Positions 7,933 to 15,626 of a stretch of DNA of 64,000 bases are shown piece after piece. The notes beneath the pieces were generated by a model. The model did no database searches, had not been told where the DNA came from, and worked only from the letters and a program-made list of their open reading frames with translations. Position 1 is the stretch's first letter. Each line of letters opens with the position of its first letter. Position numbers and translations under genes: made by a program. This DNA comes from Pannonibacter tanglangensis. Its GTDB lineage: Bacteria; Pseudomonadota; Alphaproteobacteria; Rhizobiales; Stappiaceae. Location: the NCBI RefSeq assembly GCF_009915685.1, contig NZ_JAABLP010000002.1. The stretch is one strand, 5' to 3'.

Positions 7933-8769
7933 ATGAAACTGCATCTTGTTGCGGCGCTTGCCGTCCTGTCGTCCACGCCGGCGCTCGCCGACATGCGCGT
8001 GTCCATTCCCTTTGCGGCCGAAATCGGCGGCAAGGCCTTTTCCTGCTCCGAGAGCTACGCCGGCCTTGGCAGCACCGGCGCCGAGGTGAAGGCGGTCGAC
8101 TTCCGCCTTTTCGTCTCCAACGCCGCTCTGGTGCGCAAGGACGGCACGCTGCAGCCGATCACGCTGGACCAGGACGGCCAGTGGCAGACCGGCAGCACCG
8201 CGCTCATCGACTTCGAGGACGCCAGCGGCGGCTGCACCAACGGCACCAAGGCGCTCAACACCACCTTGCGCGGCACCGTACCGGCCGGCGAGTACCAGGG
8301 CCTGAGCTTCACGGTGGGCGTGCCCTTCGAGATCAACCATGGGGATCCGACCCTGGCGCCGGCACCGCTCAACACCACGGCGATGTTCTGGAACTGGCAG
8401 GGCGGCTACAAGTTCGTTCGCATCGACATGGTTCCGACCGACCGCAAGGAAGATGGCCCCAAGGGCTGGTTCCTGCATCTCGGCTCGACCCAGTGCGACG
8501 CGGCCTCGAAGACCGAATCGCCCAAGGCTTGCAAGAACGGCAACCGCATCGACGTGCAACTCGACAGCTTCCGCCCGGACGGCAGCACCGTGGTGATCGA
8601 CCCGGCCCCGGTGGTGGCAGGGGCGGACCTGCGGGTGAATGCGCCGGAGACCTCGCCCGGCTGCATGGCCTTCCCGAAGGATCCGGACTGCATGACCGTG
8701 ATGACCAAGCTGGGGCTGCCGTACATGGACGTGGCGGCCGGTTCCCAGGCGCTTGTCTCCCTGCGCTGA
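7933..8769 (+). CDS. mbnP: MbnP-family copper-binding periplasmic protein (metallo-mystery pair)
   Basis: 278 aa with a signal peptide ending A-L-A-D-M-R. The family core M-F-W-N-W-Q-G-G-Y-K-F is present; this family carries the tryptophan that MbnH converts to kynurenine in the copper site. Cysteines occur at A-F-S-C-S, G-G-C-T-N-G, T-Q-C-D, K-A-C-K and in C-terminal P-G-C and P-D-C-M, which fits the 'four-Cys motif' description of the pair. The protein is periplasmic and expected to bind copper. It sits between the Cys-motif small protein and mbnH (4 bp gap). No methanobactin precursor gene is present, so this is an mbnPH pair outside an mbn operon. Confidence 0.85.
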   Translation: MKLHLVAALAVLSSTPALADMRVSIPFAAEIGGKAFSCSESYAGLGSTGAEVKAVDFRLFVSNAALVRKDGTLQPITLDQDGQWQTGSTALIDFEDASGGCTNGTKALNTTLRGTVPAGEYQGLSFTVGVPFEINHGDPTLAPAPLNTTAMFWNWQGGYKFVRIDMVPTDRKEDGPKGWFLHLGSTQCDAASKTESPKACKNGNRIDVQLDSFRPDGSTVVIDPAPVVAGADLRVNAPETSPGCMAFPKDPDCMTVMTKLGLPYMDVAAGSQALVSLR

Positions 8770-8773
8770 CGCC

Positions 8774-9895
8774 ATGCGCCGGCTGTTGCAGACGGCGGCG
8801 GCGAGTGTCTGGCTGGCTGTGGCGGTGCATCCCGCCGCAGCCGAGACCTTCGTCTGGCCCTTGCCCGCCTGGATGCCGCCCCCCGTCGTGCCGGGCGACA
8901 ACGCCATGACGGCGGCCAAGGTGGATCTCGGCCGTCATCTCTTCTATGACGCGCGCCTGTCCGCTGACGGAACGGTCGCCTGCGTCTCCTGCCATGTCCA
9001 GGAGCGCGCCTTCACCGATGGTCGTCCGACCAGCGTCGGCATCGACGGGACAACGGGGCATCTCAATGCGCCGAGCCTCGCCAATGCCGCCTACCTGCCG
9101 GTGCTGACCTGGGCCAATCCGCACATGACCACGCTGGAGTTCCAGGCGCTGGTGCCGCTGTTCGGCGAGGCTCCGGTGGAGATGGGCGGTGCCGGGCGCG
9201 AGGTCGAGATCTTTGCCCGTCTGGCGGCGGACCCCTACTACGCCACAGCCTTTGCCGCGGCGTTTCCGGAGCGGCCGCAGCCGGATCTCTTCACGGTCAC
9301 CCGGGCACTGGCTGCGTTCCAGCGCTCGATCGTCTCCGTGGCAAGCCCCTACGATCGTTTCAAGTATGGCGGGCAGAGCGATGCCCTGTCCGAGGCAGCG
9401 CAGCGCGGCGAGCAGCTCTTCTTCGACCATCGCCTTGAGTGCTATCATTGTCACTCGGGCATCCACTTCACCAACAATCTCAAGACCATCCGGACCAGCA
9501 CAGGTGGCGGGGAGGCGGGCTATCACAACACCGGCCTTCATGACCCCTATCCTGATGCGGCGCCGGGACTGATCGAGATCACGGGTCGGGAGGCAGATGC
9601 CGGCCGCTTCCGGACGCCGAGCCTGCGCAACGTCGCGCTGACGGCGCCCTACATGCACGACGGCTCGATCCCCGACCTCAGGGGCGTGCTGGAGCACTAT
9701 GCCCGTGGCGGTCGTGCCGGCAGCCATCCGCAGAAGGACGGCATGATCGTGGGGTTCGAGGTCAGCCCCAGGGAGATCGACGACCTCATCGCCTTCCTCG
9801 AAAGCCTGACGGACGAAACCCTGATCCACAACCCGGCGCTTGCCGATCCCTGGCCGGAAGACCATCCGGCCCGCGCCAGACGGGTGATGCCGTGA
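8774..9895 (+). CDS. mbnH: MbnH, di-heme peroxidase-like enzyme
   Basis: 373 aa with a signal peptide (A-V-H-P-A-A-A-E-T). Two heme c sites are visible, C-V-S-C-H at about residue 75 and C-Y-H-C-H at about residue 225. The conserved F-R-T-P-S-L-R-N-V-A-L-T-A-P-Y-M-H-D-G-S of MauG/BCCP-type enzymes is also present. MbnH uses a high-valent di-iron-heme state to oxidise a tryptophan of its MbnP partner, creating its copper ligand. The ATG at 8774 is preferred to a TTG 21 bp upstream. The stop overlaps the next gene's GTG start. Confidence 0.88.
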   Translation: MRRLLQTAAASVWLAVAVHPAAAETFVWPLPAWMPPPVVPGDNAMTAAKVDLGRHLFYDARLSADGTVACVSCHVQERAFTDGRPTSVGIDGTTGHLNAPSLANAAYLPVLTWANPHMTTLEFQALVPLFGEAPVEMGGAGREVEIFARLAADPYYATAFAAAFPERPQPDLFTVTRALAAFQRSIVSVASPYDRFKYGGQSDALSEAAQRGEQLFFDHRLECYHCHSGIHFTNNLKTIRTSTGGGEAGYHNTGLHDPYPDAAPGLIEITGREADAGRFRTPSLRNVALTAPYMHDGSIPDLRGVLEHYARGGRAGSHPQKDGMIVGFEVSPREIDDLIAFLESLTDETLIHNPALADPWPEDHPARARRVMP

Positions 9896-10788
9896 GCGCG
9901 CGACCGCACAAGTGCCTCGGCGGATCGACCTTGCGCGCGTGGCTGATGCTGCTGGCGGTTTGCGCCGTTCTTCTGGCACCTGCGCGCGCGCTGGCGCATG
10001 ACTATCTCCATGGCGACCTGCAGGTGATCCATCCTGCCATCCCGGCCCTGGCTGCGCCGGGCGGGCCCTGGCCGGTGCACATGGTGATCGCGAACGATGG
10101 CGCAGTCGCCGACCGGCTGCTGGCGATCGAGACCGAGTTCGGACCCGTGCGGTTGCGCCGTCCCAACGCCACTGGTGGCAGCGATGCGCTTGCCTGGCTG
10201 GCGCTGCCGCCGGGCGAAACTGTCGTGCTGACAACAGGCGAAACGGAGGGATGGATCGCCGAGGTGCCGCGTGCGCTGATCGTGGGGGAACAGGTGTCGG
10301 GAACGCTGGTGTTCGAGCGGGCCGGGCGGCTGCCAATGGTCTTCCTGATCGACCCGGCGCCCGAGACGGCTGCGCTGCCTGTCGCGATCGCCCGGGAGGA
10401 TGCGGGCGCGCCCGACGCCGGCACGCAGCGCGACCCGGGGGAAGATATCGTTGCCATAGCGGCGGCGCTGTCGCGGGCGACCTCCGGTGACGCGCGGGCC
10501 GTCGCCCCCGTGGTGCTGCAGGGCGACGTGGCGCTGGCGGGCTTCCGCACGGGCGAGGCAACCGCGCTTGCCTTCCTGCGCTTTGTCCCTGACGCGGGTT
10601 GGCACGTGGTGCTGTGGTCGAACGACAGCCTGCTGCTGCCGGCGAGCCTCATCGGGCTCGGGGTCTCGCGGCCGGCGGCAGAACGGCTCATCAGCGAGGC
10701 GAGGGCTCGCATTGACGCCGCAGGAGGCGCCTTTGCCGCCGCGCTCGGCCGCTTCCCCGGCACGGCCTATCCGTCGACCCCTGACTGA
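9892..10788 (+). CDS. PCu(A)C-like domain fused to a copper-uptake-associated domain
   Basis: 298 aa with a GTG start overlapping the mbnH stop as GTGA. A signal peptide ends A-R-A-L-A, leaving a mature protein starting H-D-Y-L-H-G-D. Residues about 35-165 follow the PCu(A)C fold (D-L-Q-V-I-H-P, V-I-A-N-D-G-A-V-A-D-R-L, L-P-P-G-E-T-V, G-T-L-V-F-E-R-A-G). However, the Met/His copper ligands of true PCu(A)C chaperones are missing at both expected places. Residues about 185-290 resemble 'copper uptake system-associated' proteins (L-Q-G-D-V-A-L-A-G-F-R-T-G-E and W-H-V-V-L-W-S-N-D). Context says copper handling in the periplasm. The domain assignments are by eye. Confidence 0.65.
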   Translation: MSARPHKCLGGSTLRAWLMLLAVCAVLLAPARALAHDYLHGDLQVIHPAIPALAAPGGPWPVHMVIANDGAVADRLLAIETEFGPVRLRRPNATGGSDALAWLALPPGETVVLTTGETEGWIAEVPRALIVGEQVSGTLVFERAGRLPMVFLIDPAPETAALPVAIAREDAGAPDAGTQRDPGEDIVAIAAALSRATSGDARAVAPVVLQGDVALAGFRTGEATALAFLRFVPDAGWHVVLWSNDSLLLPASLIGLGVSRPAAERLISEARARIDAAGGAFAAALGRFPGTAYPSTPD

Positions 10789-10911
10789 TCCTCGCCGGCG
10801 GCTGCAAGCAGGAAACGGCTTTCAATTCCGTTGACCGGCGCGACCCTGGTCGCCTGTTGGCGGTGCGGGCCCGTCGGGAGACCAAGGGGGCGTGGCGCAG
10901 TCCGGCCCGTG

Positions 10912-11220
10912 TCAGCCGGTCGTCAGGAAATCGGCCATCTCGACGTTGAAATAGGTCTTGGTGCGCGGGCCGGTCAGGATCGGGTCGATCCGGCGGACGC
11001 ACTCGCGGTAATGCTCGGTCTTGCGGTGGTCGTCGAGCGCTTCGACCGACGTGAAAACCTCGTAGATGACGAACCGGGTCTCGTCGTCCGGGTCGCGCAG
11101 CACATCGAAGCGCAGGTTGCCGGGTTCCTTGCGCGTGCCTTCATAATTGATGCGGAAGGCGTCGATGAATTCCTCGACATGGCCGGGCTTGACGTTGATG
11201 GAGACCATCTGGATGAGCAT
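10912..11220 (-). CDS. lsrG: LsrG, phospho-AI-2 isomerase (ABM fold)
   Basis: 102 aa. The match to E. coli LsrG is close: V-S-I-N-V-K-P-G-H-V-E-E-F-I-D, E-P-G-N-L-R-F-D-V-L, H-Y-R-E-C-V and T-G-P-R. It isomerises the phosphorylated autoinducer-2 derivative P-DPD (P-HPD route) in the cytoplasm. The ATG at 11220 is used; the open frame runs further upstream without similarity. It lies 144 bp after lsrK in the same direction, so it could share the lsrR-lsrK transcript. It converges on the copper operon. Confidence 0.9.
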   Translation of the reverse strand: MLIQMVSINVKPGHVEEFIDAFRINYEGTRKEPGNLRFDVLRDPDDETRFVIYEVFTSVEALDDHRKTEHYRECVRRIDPILTGPRTKTYFNVEMADFLTTG

Positions 11221-11364
11221 GACGGGGTTCCCTTTTGGGTTGGTGGGGTGTCGGGGGAGAGCTGGCGGCCGCCCGGACGGGGAGCCGGCCATGCCGGGCG
11301 GACCTTTGCGTCCGGCTGCAGGCGGGCGACGACCGGTCGGAACGGGGCGGCTGCCAGCGTCGGG

Positions 11365-12927
11365 TCAGAGGCCGGGGGCCTTCCACATCGGCGTGGTGAT
11401 GCCGTCGTCGACGAGCTGGCGCTGCAGGGCATAGGCCCGGGCCCAGCGCTCGCCGGCCTCGTCGTAGATGGCCTTGTGGGCGAGGTTCGGCTCAAAATGC
11501 CGGTCCCAGCGCACCCAGTGGGTGGCTGCATCGGCAAAGTCGCGGTGGAGCCCGATGCCGATGGCGGCGGCGGCGGCGCAGCCCAGCGCGGTTGCCTCCT
11601 TCACCACCGGCGTGACAACGGGAAGGCCGGTGGCATCCGACAGGATCTGCGACCAGTGGGCGGATTTGGAAGCGCCGGCGGCGAAGATGATCTTGTCCGG
11701 CGTGCGGCCGGTGAGGGTGAAGATCGACGAGAGATTGCGCGCGGCGACGATGGCGGCATTTTCCTGCAGGGCACGGAAGATGGCGGCCTTGCCGGACTTG
11801 GCCGGGTCGATTGACAGGTTCAGGAGCGACGGGGCCGCGTGATACCAGGCGCCGTAGCGCATCACGTCGGAGAAGACGGGAATGATGCCATGGGCGCCGA
11901 CGGGGACATGGGCCGACTGCTCTTCAAGCAGGCGGTAGGCGTCGCCATCCGGCCCGGCTGCGGCCACTTCCTCGGCGCCGAAACTATCACGGAACCAGCG
12001 CATGACGAGGCCGACGAAGAAGCTGATCGCCTCGGCCTGGTTGAGGCCGGTGACGACATGGGGATTGATGCGCAGGTTCATGGCGCTGTCGGAGACCGAC
12101 GGGGCGACGTTGACGACCTGCTGCCAGAAGGTGCCGCCGAGGACGGCGCAATCGCCCTCCTTCACGACACCGATGGCGGCCGAGCCGATCTGGCAATCGC
12201 CGCCGCCCATGACGACGGGCGTGCCGGGCAGAAGCCCGGTCTCGGCTGCCGCGTTGGCCGTGACCTCGCCGATGCGGGTGCCGGGTTCGACGGTGGGCGG
12301 GAAGATGTCCGTGCGCAGGCCTGCGCGGGCCGCAGCTTCCGGCAGCCAGTCGCGCGTGGCAAGGCTGTGGAGGCCGGTGGTGCCGGCGTTGGAGGGATCG
12401 CTGGCGATGACGCCGGAGAGGCGCGCGAGGATCCAGTCGGACAGCATGCTGATGCGGTCGATCCGCGCATAGACATCCGGCAGGTGCCGTTGCAGCCAGA
12501 GGAGCCGGGGCAGGGCGCCGAGGGCGAAGGTCTGGCCGGTCTGGCGGTAGAGATCCTGTTCGAGGCCCGGGACGTCGCGCTTCAGGTCGGTCACCTCGGC
12601 ATTGGCGCGGCTGTCGACATTGGCGCAGGCCCAGATTTCCCGGCCCGAGCGGTCATAGGCGACGATTGCCTCGCGCATGCTGGTGGCGCTGACGCTGCGG
12701 ATGTCCGCCGGTGCAATCCCGGCGGACGCGATGGCCTTGCGGACTGCCTGGGCCAGGATCTGCCAGTTGGCCTCGACGTCGAAGTCCATGGAGCCGGGAA
12801 ACCGGGGATCGGTCCGGTGCCACCATTCCTGCTGGGCGCTGGCGATCTGGTGGCCGGCCTCGTCGAAGATGACGGCGCGGCCACTGCCCGTGCCAGCGTC
12901 AAGGGCGAGCAGATAGGTCTTTGCCAT
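11365..12927 (-). CDS. lsrK: LsrK, autoinducer-2 kinase (FGGY family)
   Basis: 520 aa FGGY carbohydrate kinase. The N-terminal nucleotide site is A-L-D-A-G-T-G-S-G-R, the middle has G-G-G-D-C-Q-I-G-S-A-A-I-G, and the adenosine site is F-A-A-G-A-S-K-S-A-H-W. LsrK phosphorylates imported AI-2 (DPD), trapping it and creating the LsrR inducer. The assignment as LsrK rather than another FGGY kinase rests on length, sequence feel and its place between lsrR and lsrG. It starts 6 bp after the lsrR stop. Confidence 0.9.
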   Translation of the reverse strand: MAKTYLLALDAGTGSGRAVIFDEAGHQIASAQQEWWHRTDPRFPGSMDFDVEANWQILAQAVRKAIASAGIAPADIRSVSATSMREAIVAYDRSGREIWACANVDSRANAEVTDLKRDVPGLEQDLYRQTGQTFALGALPRLLWLQRHLPDVYARIDRISMLSDWILARLSGVIASDPSNAGTTGLHSLATRDWLPEAAARAGLRTDIFPPTVEPGTRIGEVTANAAAETGLLPGTPVVMGGGDCQIGSAAIGVVKEGDCAVLGGTFWQQVVNVAPSVSDSAMNLRINPHVVTGLNQAEAISFFVGLVMRWFRDSFGAEEVAAAGPDGDAYRLLEEQSAHVPVGAHGIIPVFSDVMRYGAWYHAAPSLLNLSIDPAKSGKAAIFRALQENAAIVAARNLSSIFTLTGRTPDKIIFAAGASKSAHWSQILSDATGLPVVTPVVKEATALGCAAAAAIGIGLHRDFADAATHWVRWDRHFEPNLAHKAIYDEAGERWARAYALQRQLVDDGITTPMWKAPGL

Positions 12928-12933
12928 GATGTC

Positions 12934-13887
12934 TCAGTCCCTGACGTCCAGAAGTGCGGTGGCCGTGGTCTCGTCGGTGATCAGGATGCCGATGAACTTC
13001 CCGCGCAGGGCGGAATGGATTGCCTGGACCTTGCTCAGGCCGCCGGCGGCCGCGACCACCTTCTCGGCCTTGGACAGGCTTGCGAGTTTCACGCCGATGA
13101 CCCGGTCATGCAGCGGCAGGTCCAGCACCTCGCCGCGCTCGTTGTAGAACTGGCAGAGGATGTCGCCGACCGCGCCCTTGCGGCGCAGCGGCACAACGTC
13201 GTCCGGGCTGATGTAGCCGGCGCGCACGACGGTGGACCCGGGCGACAGTTCGCCGATGCCGACAAGCTGGAAAGAGGCGTTCAGCGCCATGTCGAGGAGA
13301 TTGGCGACAGCCGGTTCCGACGACAGGTTCGCGGCAACAGCGGGATCGCGCACCACGAGCGGGGCCGGGACGAGGTGAACGCTGCGGCCCCAGTTGGCGG
13401 TCCGCATGCCCTCGACATAGGTGCTGACGCCGCCGGTGAGGCTGACCAGCCCGATGTGCTTCTCGTTGGCCAGATGCCCGAGCCGCTGGATGGTGTTGCT
13501 GACGGTCGCGCCCCAGCCGACGGCCAGAAGGTCATCCTGCTTCAGCCGCTGCATGAGGAACTGCGCCGCAGCCTGGCCGAGGCGGTCGCTCGGATCCTCT
13601 TCCGGCAGGCGGGGGACGACATAGGCCTCGAGCAGGCCATAGCGGTCCTTGATCTCGCGCTCGAGGGTCAGGCAGCCCTGATAGCGCGAGTTGATGCGCA
13701 CCTGGATGATGCCGGACCGGCGGCCGCTGTCGAGAAGCCGGGAGACCTTGATGCGCGACATGTTGAGCCGCTCGCCGATCTCGTTCTGGGTCAGGCCGTC
13801 ATTGTAATAGTACCAGGCGATGCGGGTGAGGGTTTCCTCATCGGCATCGGCATAGCTCCAGTCGGTGTTGCCTGCATCCGTGCTCAT
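12934..13887 (-). CDS. lsrR: LsrR, SorC-family repressor of the AI-2 operon
   Basis: 317 aa. The helix-turn-helix is I-A-W-Y-Y-Y-N-D-G-L-T-Q-N-E-I-G, then L-N-M-S-R-I-K-V-S-R-L-L. The C-terminal sugar-binding domain has V-G-W-G-A-T-V and the closing G-K-F-I-G-I-L-I-T-D-E of LsrR/DeoR-SorC regulators. Phospho-AI-2 should relieve its repression of both divergent units. The ATG at 13887 has GAGGAA upstream. The 236-bp region shared with lsrA carries a promoter and dyads that could be its operators. Confidence 0.92.
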   Translation of the reverse strand: MSTDAGNTDWSYADADEETLTRIAWYYYNDGLTQNEIGERLNMSRIKVSRLLDSGRRSGIIQVRINSRYQGCLTLEREIKDRYGLLEAYVVPRLPEEDPSDRLGQAAAQFLMQRLKQDDLLAVGWGATVSNTIQRLGHLANEKHIGLVSLTGGVSTYVEGMRTANWGRSVHLVPAPLVVRDPAVAANLSSEPAVANLLDMALNASFQLVGIGELSPGSTVVRAGYISPDDVVPLRRKGAVGDILCQFYNERGEVLDLPLHDRVIGVKLASLSKAEKVVAAAGGLSKVQAIHSALRGKFIGILITDETTATALLDVRD

Positions 13888-13909
13888 GGCGGGTTCCTCA
13901 AGCGGATAT

Positions 13910-13947
13910 TGAACATATGAGTATCAAAAAAACATTTGATCCGTCAA
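13910..13947 (-). promoter_or_regulatory. lsrR promoter overlapped by a TGAACA/GTATCA dyad
   Basis: On the minus strand, TTGACG (13947-13942) and GATACT (13925-13920) are 16 bp apart, a good sigma-70 type pair. The imperfect dyad TGAACATATGAGTATCA (13910-13926) covers the -10. A related arrangement, TGATACATTTGAACA, recurs at 14101-14115 just before lsrA. Both are reasonable LsrR sites, by position only. Confidence 0.4.
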
Positions 13948-14025
13948 CGGAGGGGCGGATGAAAAAATCATGACAGCTTGCGCGTCGCTTGAAATGGCGT
14001 GAATCCGGGATTTCGAGGGATTTTT

Positions 14026-14042
14026 ATGCCGCAGTGCGGCAT
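14026..14042. promoter_or_regulatory. 17-bp perfect inverted repeat in the lsrR-lsrA region
   Basis: ATGCCGCA-G-TGCGGCAT has two exact 8-bp arms around one base. It lies about 80 bp before the lsrA start and 140 bp from lsrR, with a TTGACG beginning at 14062. An operator for LsrR or a second regulator is plausible; a short hairpin is the alternative. Confidence 0.4.
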
Positions 14043-14123
14043 GGCTCTCGCTTTGAGCATGTTGACGAGGCTGCCTTCATGTGATCACTTCATCCGCGTC
14101 TGATACATTTGAACAGGTGCGGA

Positions 14124-15626
14124 ATGACTGCGATGCCTGCGGCCGGGAGGGCTGCCAAGCTCACGGACATCTGGAAATCCTACGGTCCCGTTCCGGTGCT
14201 GAAAGGGGTATCCCTTTCGCTTGAGCCCGGCGAGGTGCATGCGCTTCTGGGAGGGAACGGTGCGGGCAAGTCGAGCCTGATGAAGATCATGGCCGGGCTC
14301 ATTGCCGCCAATTCCGGCGCGGTGGAGATCAACGGCCGGGCGCTGGCCCATGCCTCGCCTGCCGCCGCACAAGAGCTCGGCCTCTACCTGGTGCCGCAGG
14401 AAGCGCATATCCTGCCCAACCAGACCGTGCTGGAGAATGTCTGCCTCGGGCTGGCCGCCTCGCCGCGCAAGCTGCGGCCGCAGGTGATGGCGCTTGTGGC
14501 GGAACTCTCGGTTTCCCTCGACCTTGATGCCCAGGCGGCCACGCTTGAAATCGCCGAACGGCAGATCGTGGAGATCCTGCGCGGGCTTCTGCGCCAGGCG
14601 CGGGTGCTGATTCTCGACGAGCCCACGTCGGCGCTGACGCCCTTCGAGGTGAAGGCGCTGTTTGCCTGCTTGCGCAAGCTGCAGGGGCAGGGCGTCGGCA
14701 TCTTCTTCATTTCGCACAAGCTGCGCGAGATCCGCGACATCTGCGGCACAATCAGCGTGCTGCGCGATGGTGTCATTGTGCTCTCCGGCGCGCTGGACGG
14801 GTTCAGCGACGCGGAAATCATCGAGGCGATGAGCCGGGTGCAGTCCGGTGACGAGGGGCTCCGTGCGCCGGCCACCCGGGCAAGAGGTCTCGCCGGACCG
14901 GCGAAGCTGCAGATCGAGCGTCTGAGCGGGGAGGGGTTCCGCGACATCAGCCTGGAGGTCCGGGCGGGCGAGATCCTCGGGCTCGCCGGCGTCGTCGGCG
15001 CCGGTCGGACGGAACTCGCCGAGACGGTCTTCGGCTTGCGGCCGCAGTCGTCCGGGTCCGTGCGTCTTGACGGCGAGGAGCTGACCGGCCGCTCGCCACG
15101 CCGCTGTGTCGACCGGGGGCTGGTCTATCTGCCGGAGGACCGGCAGCAGCATGGCCTGTTCCTCGAGGCACCGCTTTACTGGAATGCCTCGTCCTATCTC
15201 GTGCACCGCCTGCCGTTCTTCCTGCGGCCGGGCGCCGAGCGCAAGGCCTTCGACGGTTTCCGCGACCGGCTCGGCATCAAGTGCACCGGCCCCGGCCAGG
15301 AGGCGCGCCGGCTTTCGGGCGGCAACCAGCAGAAGGTGCTGCTGGCCAAGTGTCTGTCCGTCAATCCGAAGGTGCTCATCCTCGACGAGCCGACGCGCGG
15401 CGTCGATGTGGCGGCCCGCAACGACATCTACCGGCTGATCCAGTCGCTGGCCGAAACCGGTGTTGCCGTCCTGCTCATCTCTTCGGACTTCGACGAGATC
15501 GTGCAGCTCTCGGACCGGGTGCATGTCATGGCCTTCGGCCGTTCCTCGGGCGAATTGACGCAGACCCTGTCCGTCGACGTGATCGCCCATCTCGCCTTTG
15601 GCTCTGCGGAGGCCCATCATGCTTGA
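14124..15626 (+). CDS. lsrA: LsrA, AI-2 ABC importer ATPase
   Basis: About 500 aa with two tandem ATPase domains, as in all sugar-type importers of this class. The first half has G-G-N-G-A-G-K-S-S and L-I-L-D-E-P-T-S-A-L. The second has a degenerate A-loop (G-V-V-G-A-G-R-T-E), an intact signature L-S-G-G-N-Q-Q-K-V and L-I-L-D-E-P-T-R-G-V-D-V. It powers uptake of AI-2 through LsrC/LsrD. The ATG at 14124 is chosen over a TTG at 14109, with another possible ATG at 14133. It overlaps lsrC by 8 bp. Confidence 0.9.
   Translation: MTAMPAAGRAAKLTDIWKSYGPVPVLKGVSLSLEPGEVHALLGGNGAGKSSLMKIMAGLIAANSGAVEINGRALAHASPAAAQELGLYLVPQEAHILPNQTVLENVCLGLAASPRKLRPQVMALVAELSVSLDLDAQAATLEIAERQIVEILRGLLRQARVLILDEPTSALTPFEVKALFACLRKLQGQGVGIFFISHKLREIRDICGTISVLRDGVIVLSGALDGFSDAEIIEAMSRVQSGDEGLRAPATRARGLAGPAKLQIERLSGEGFRDISLEVRAGEILGLAGVVGAGRTELAETVFGLRPQSSGSVRLDGEELTGRSPRRCVDRGLVYLPEDRQQHGLFLEAPLYWNASSYLVHRLPFFLRPGAERKAFDGFRDRLGIKCTGPGQEARRLSGGNQQKVLLAKCLSVNPKVLILDEPTRGVDVAARNDIYRLIQSLAETGVAVLLISSDFDEIVQLSDRVHVMAFGRSSGELTQTLSVDVIAHLAFGSAEAHHA

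Noticed and set aside
7478..10788. Methanobactin biosynthesis operon
   Set aside because: No precursor peptide, MbnB or MbnC gene is present; only the MbnP/MbnH pair is shared with such operons.
14081..14088. GTGATCAC as a CRP site for lsrA
   Set aside because: Only an 8-bp palindrome; the spaced TGTGA/TCACA halves of a CRP site are not present.
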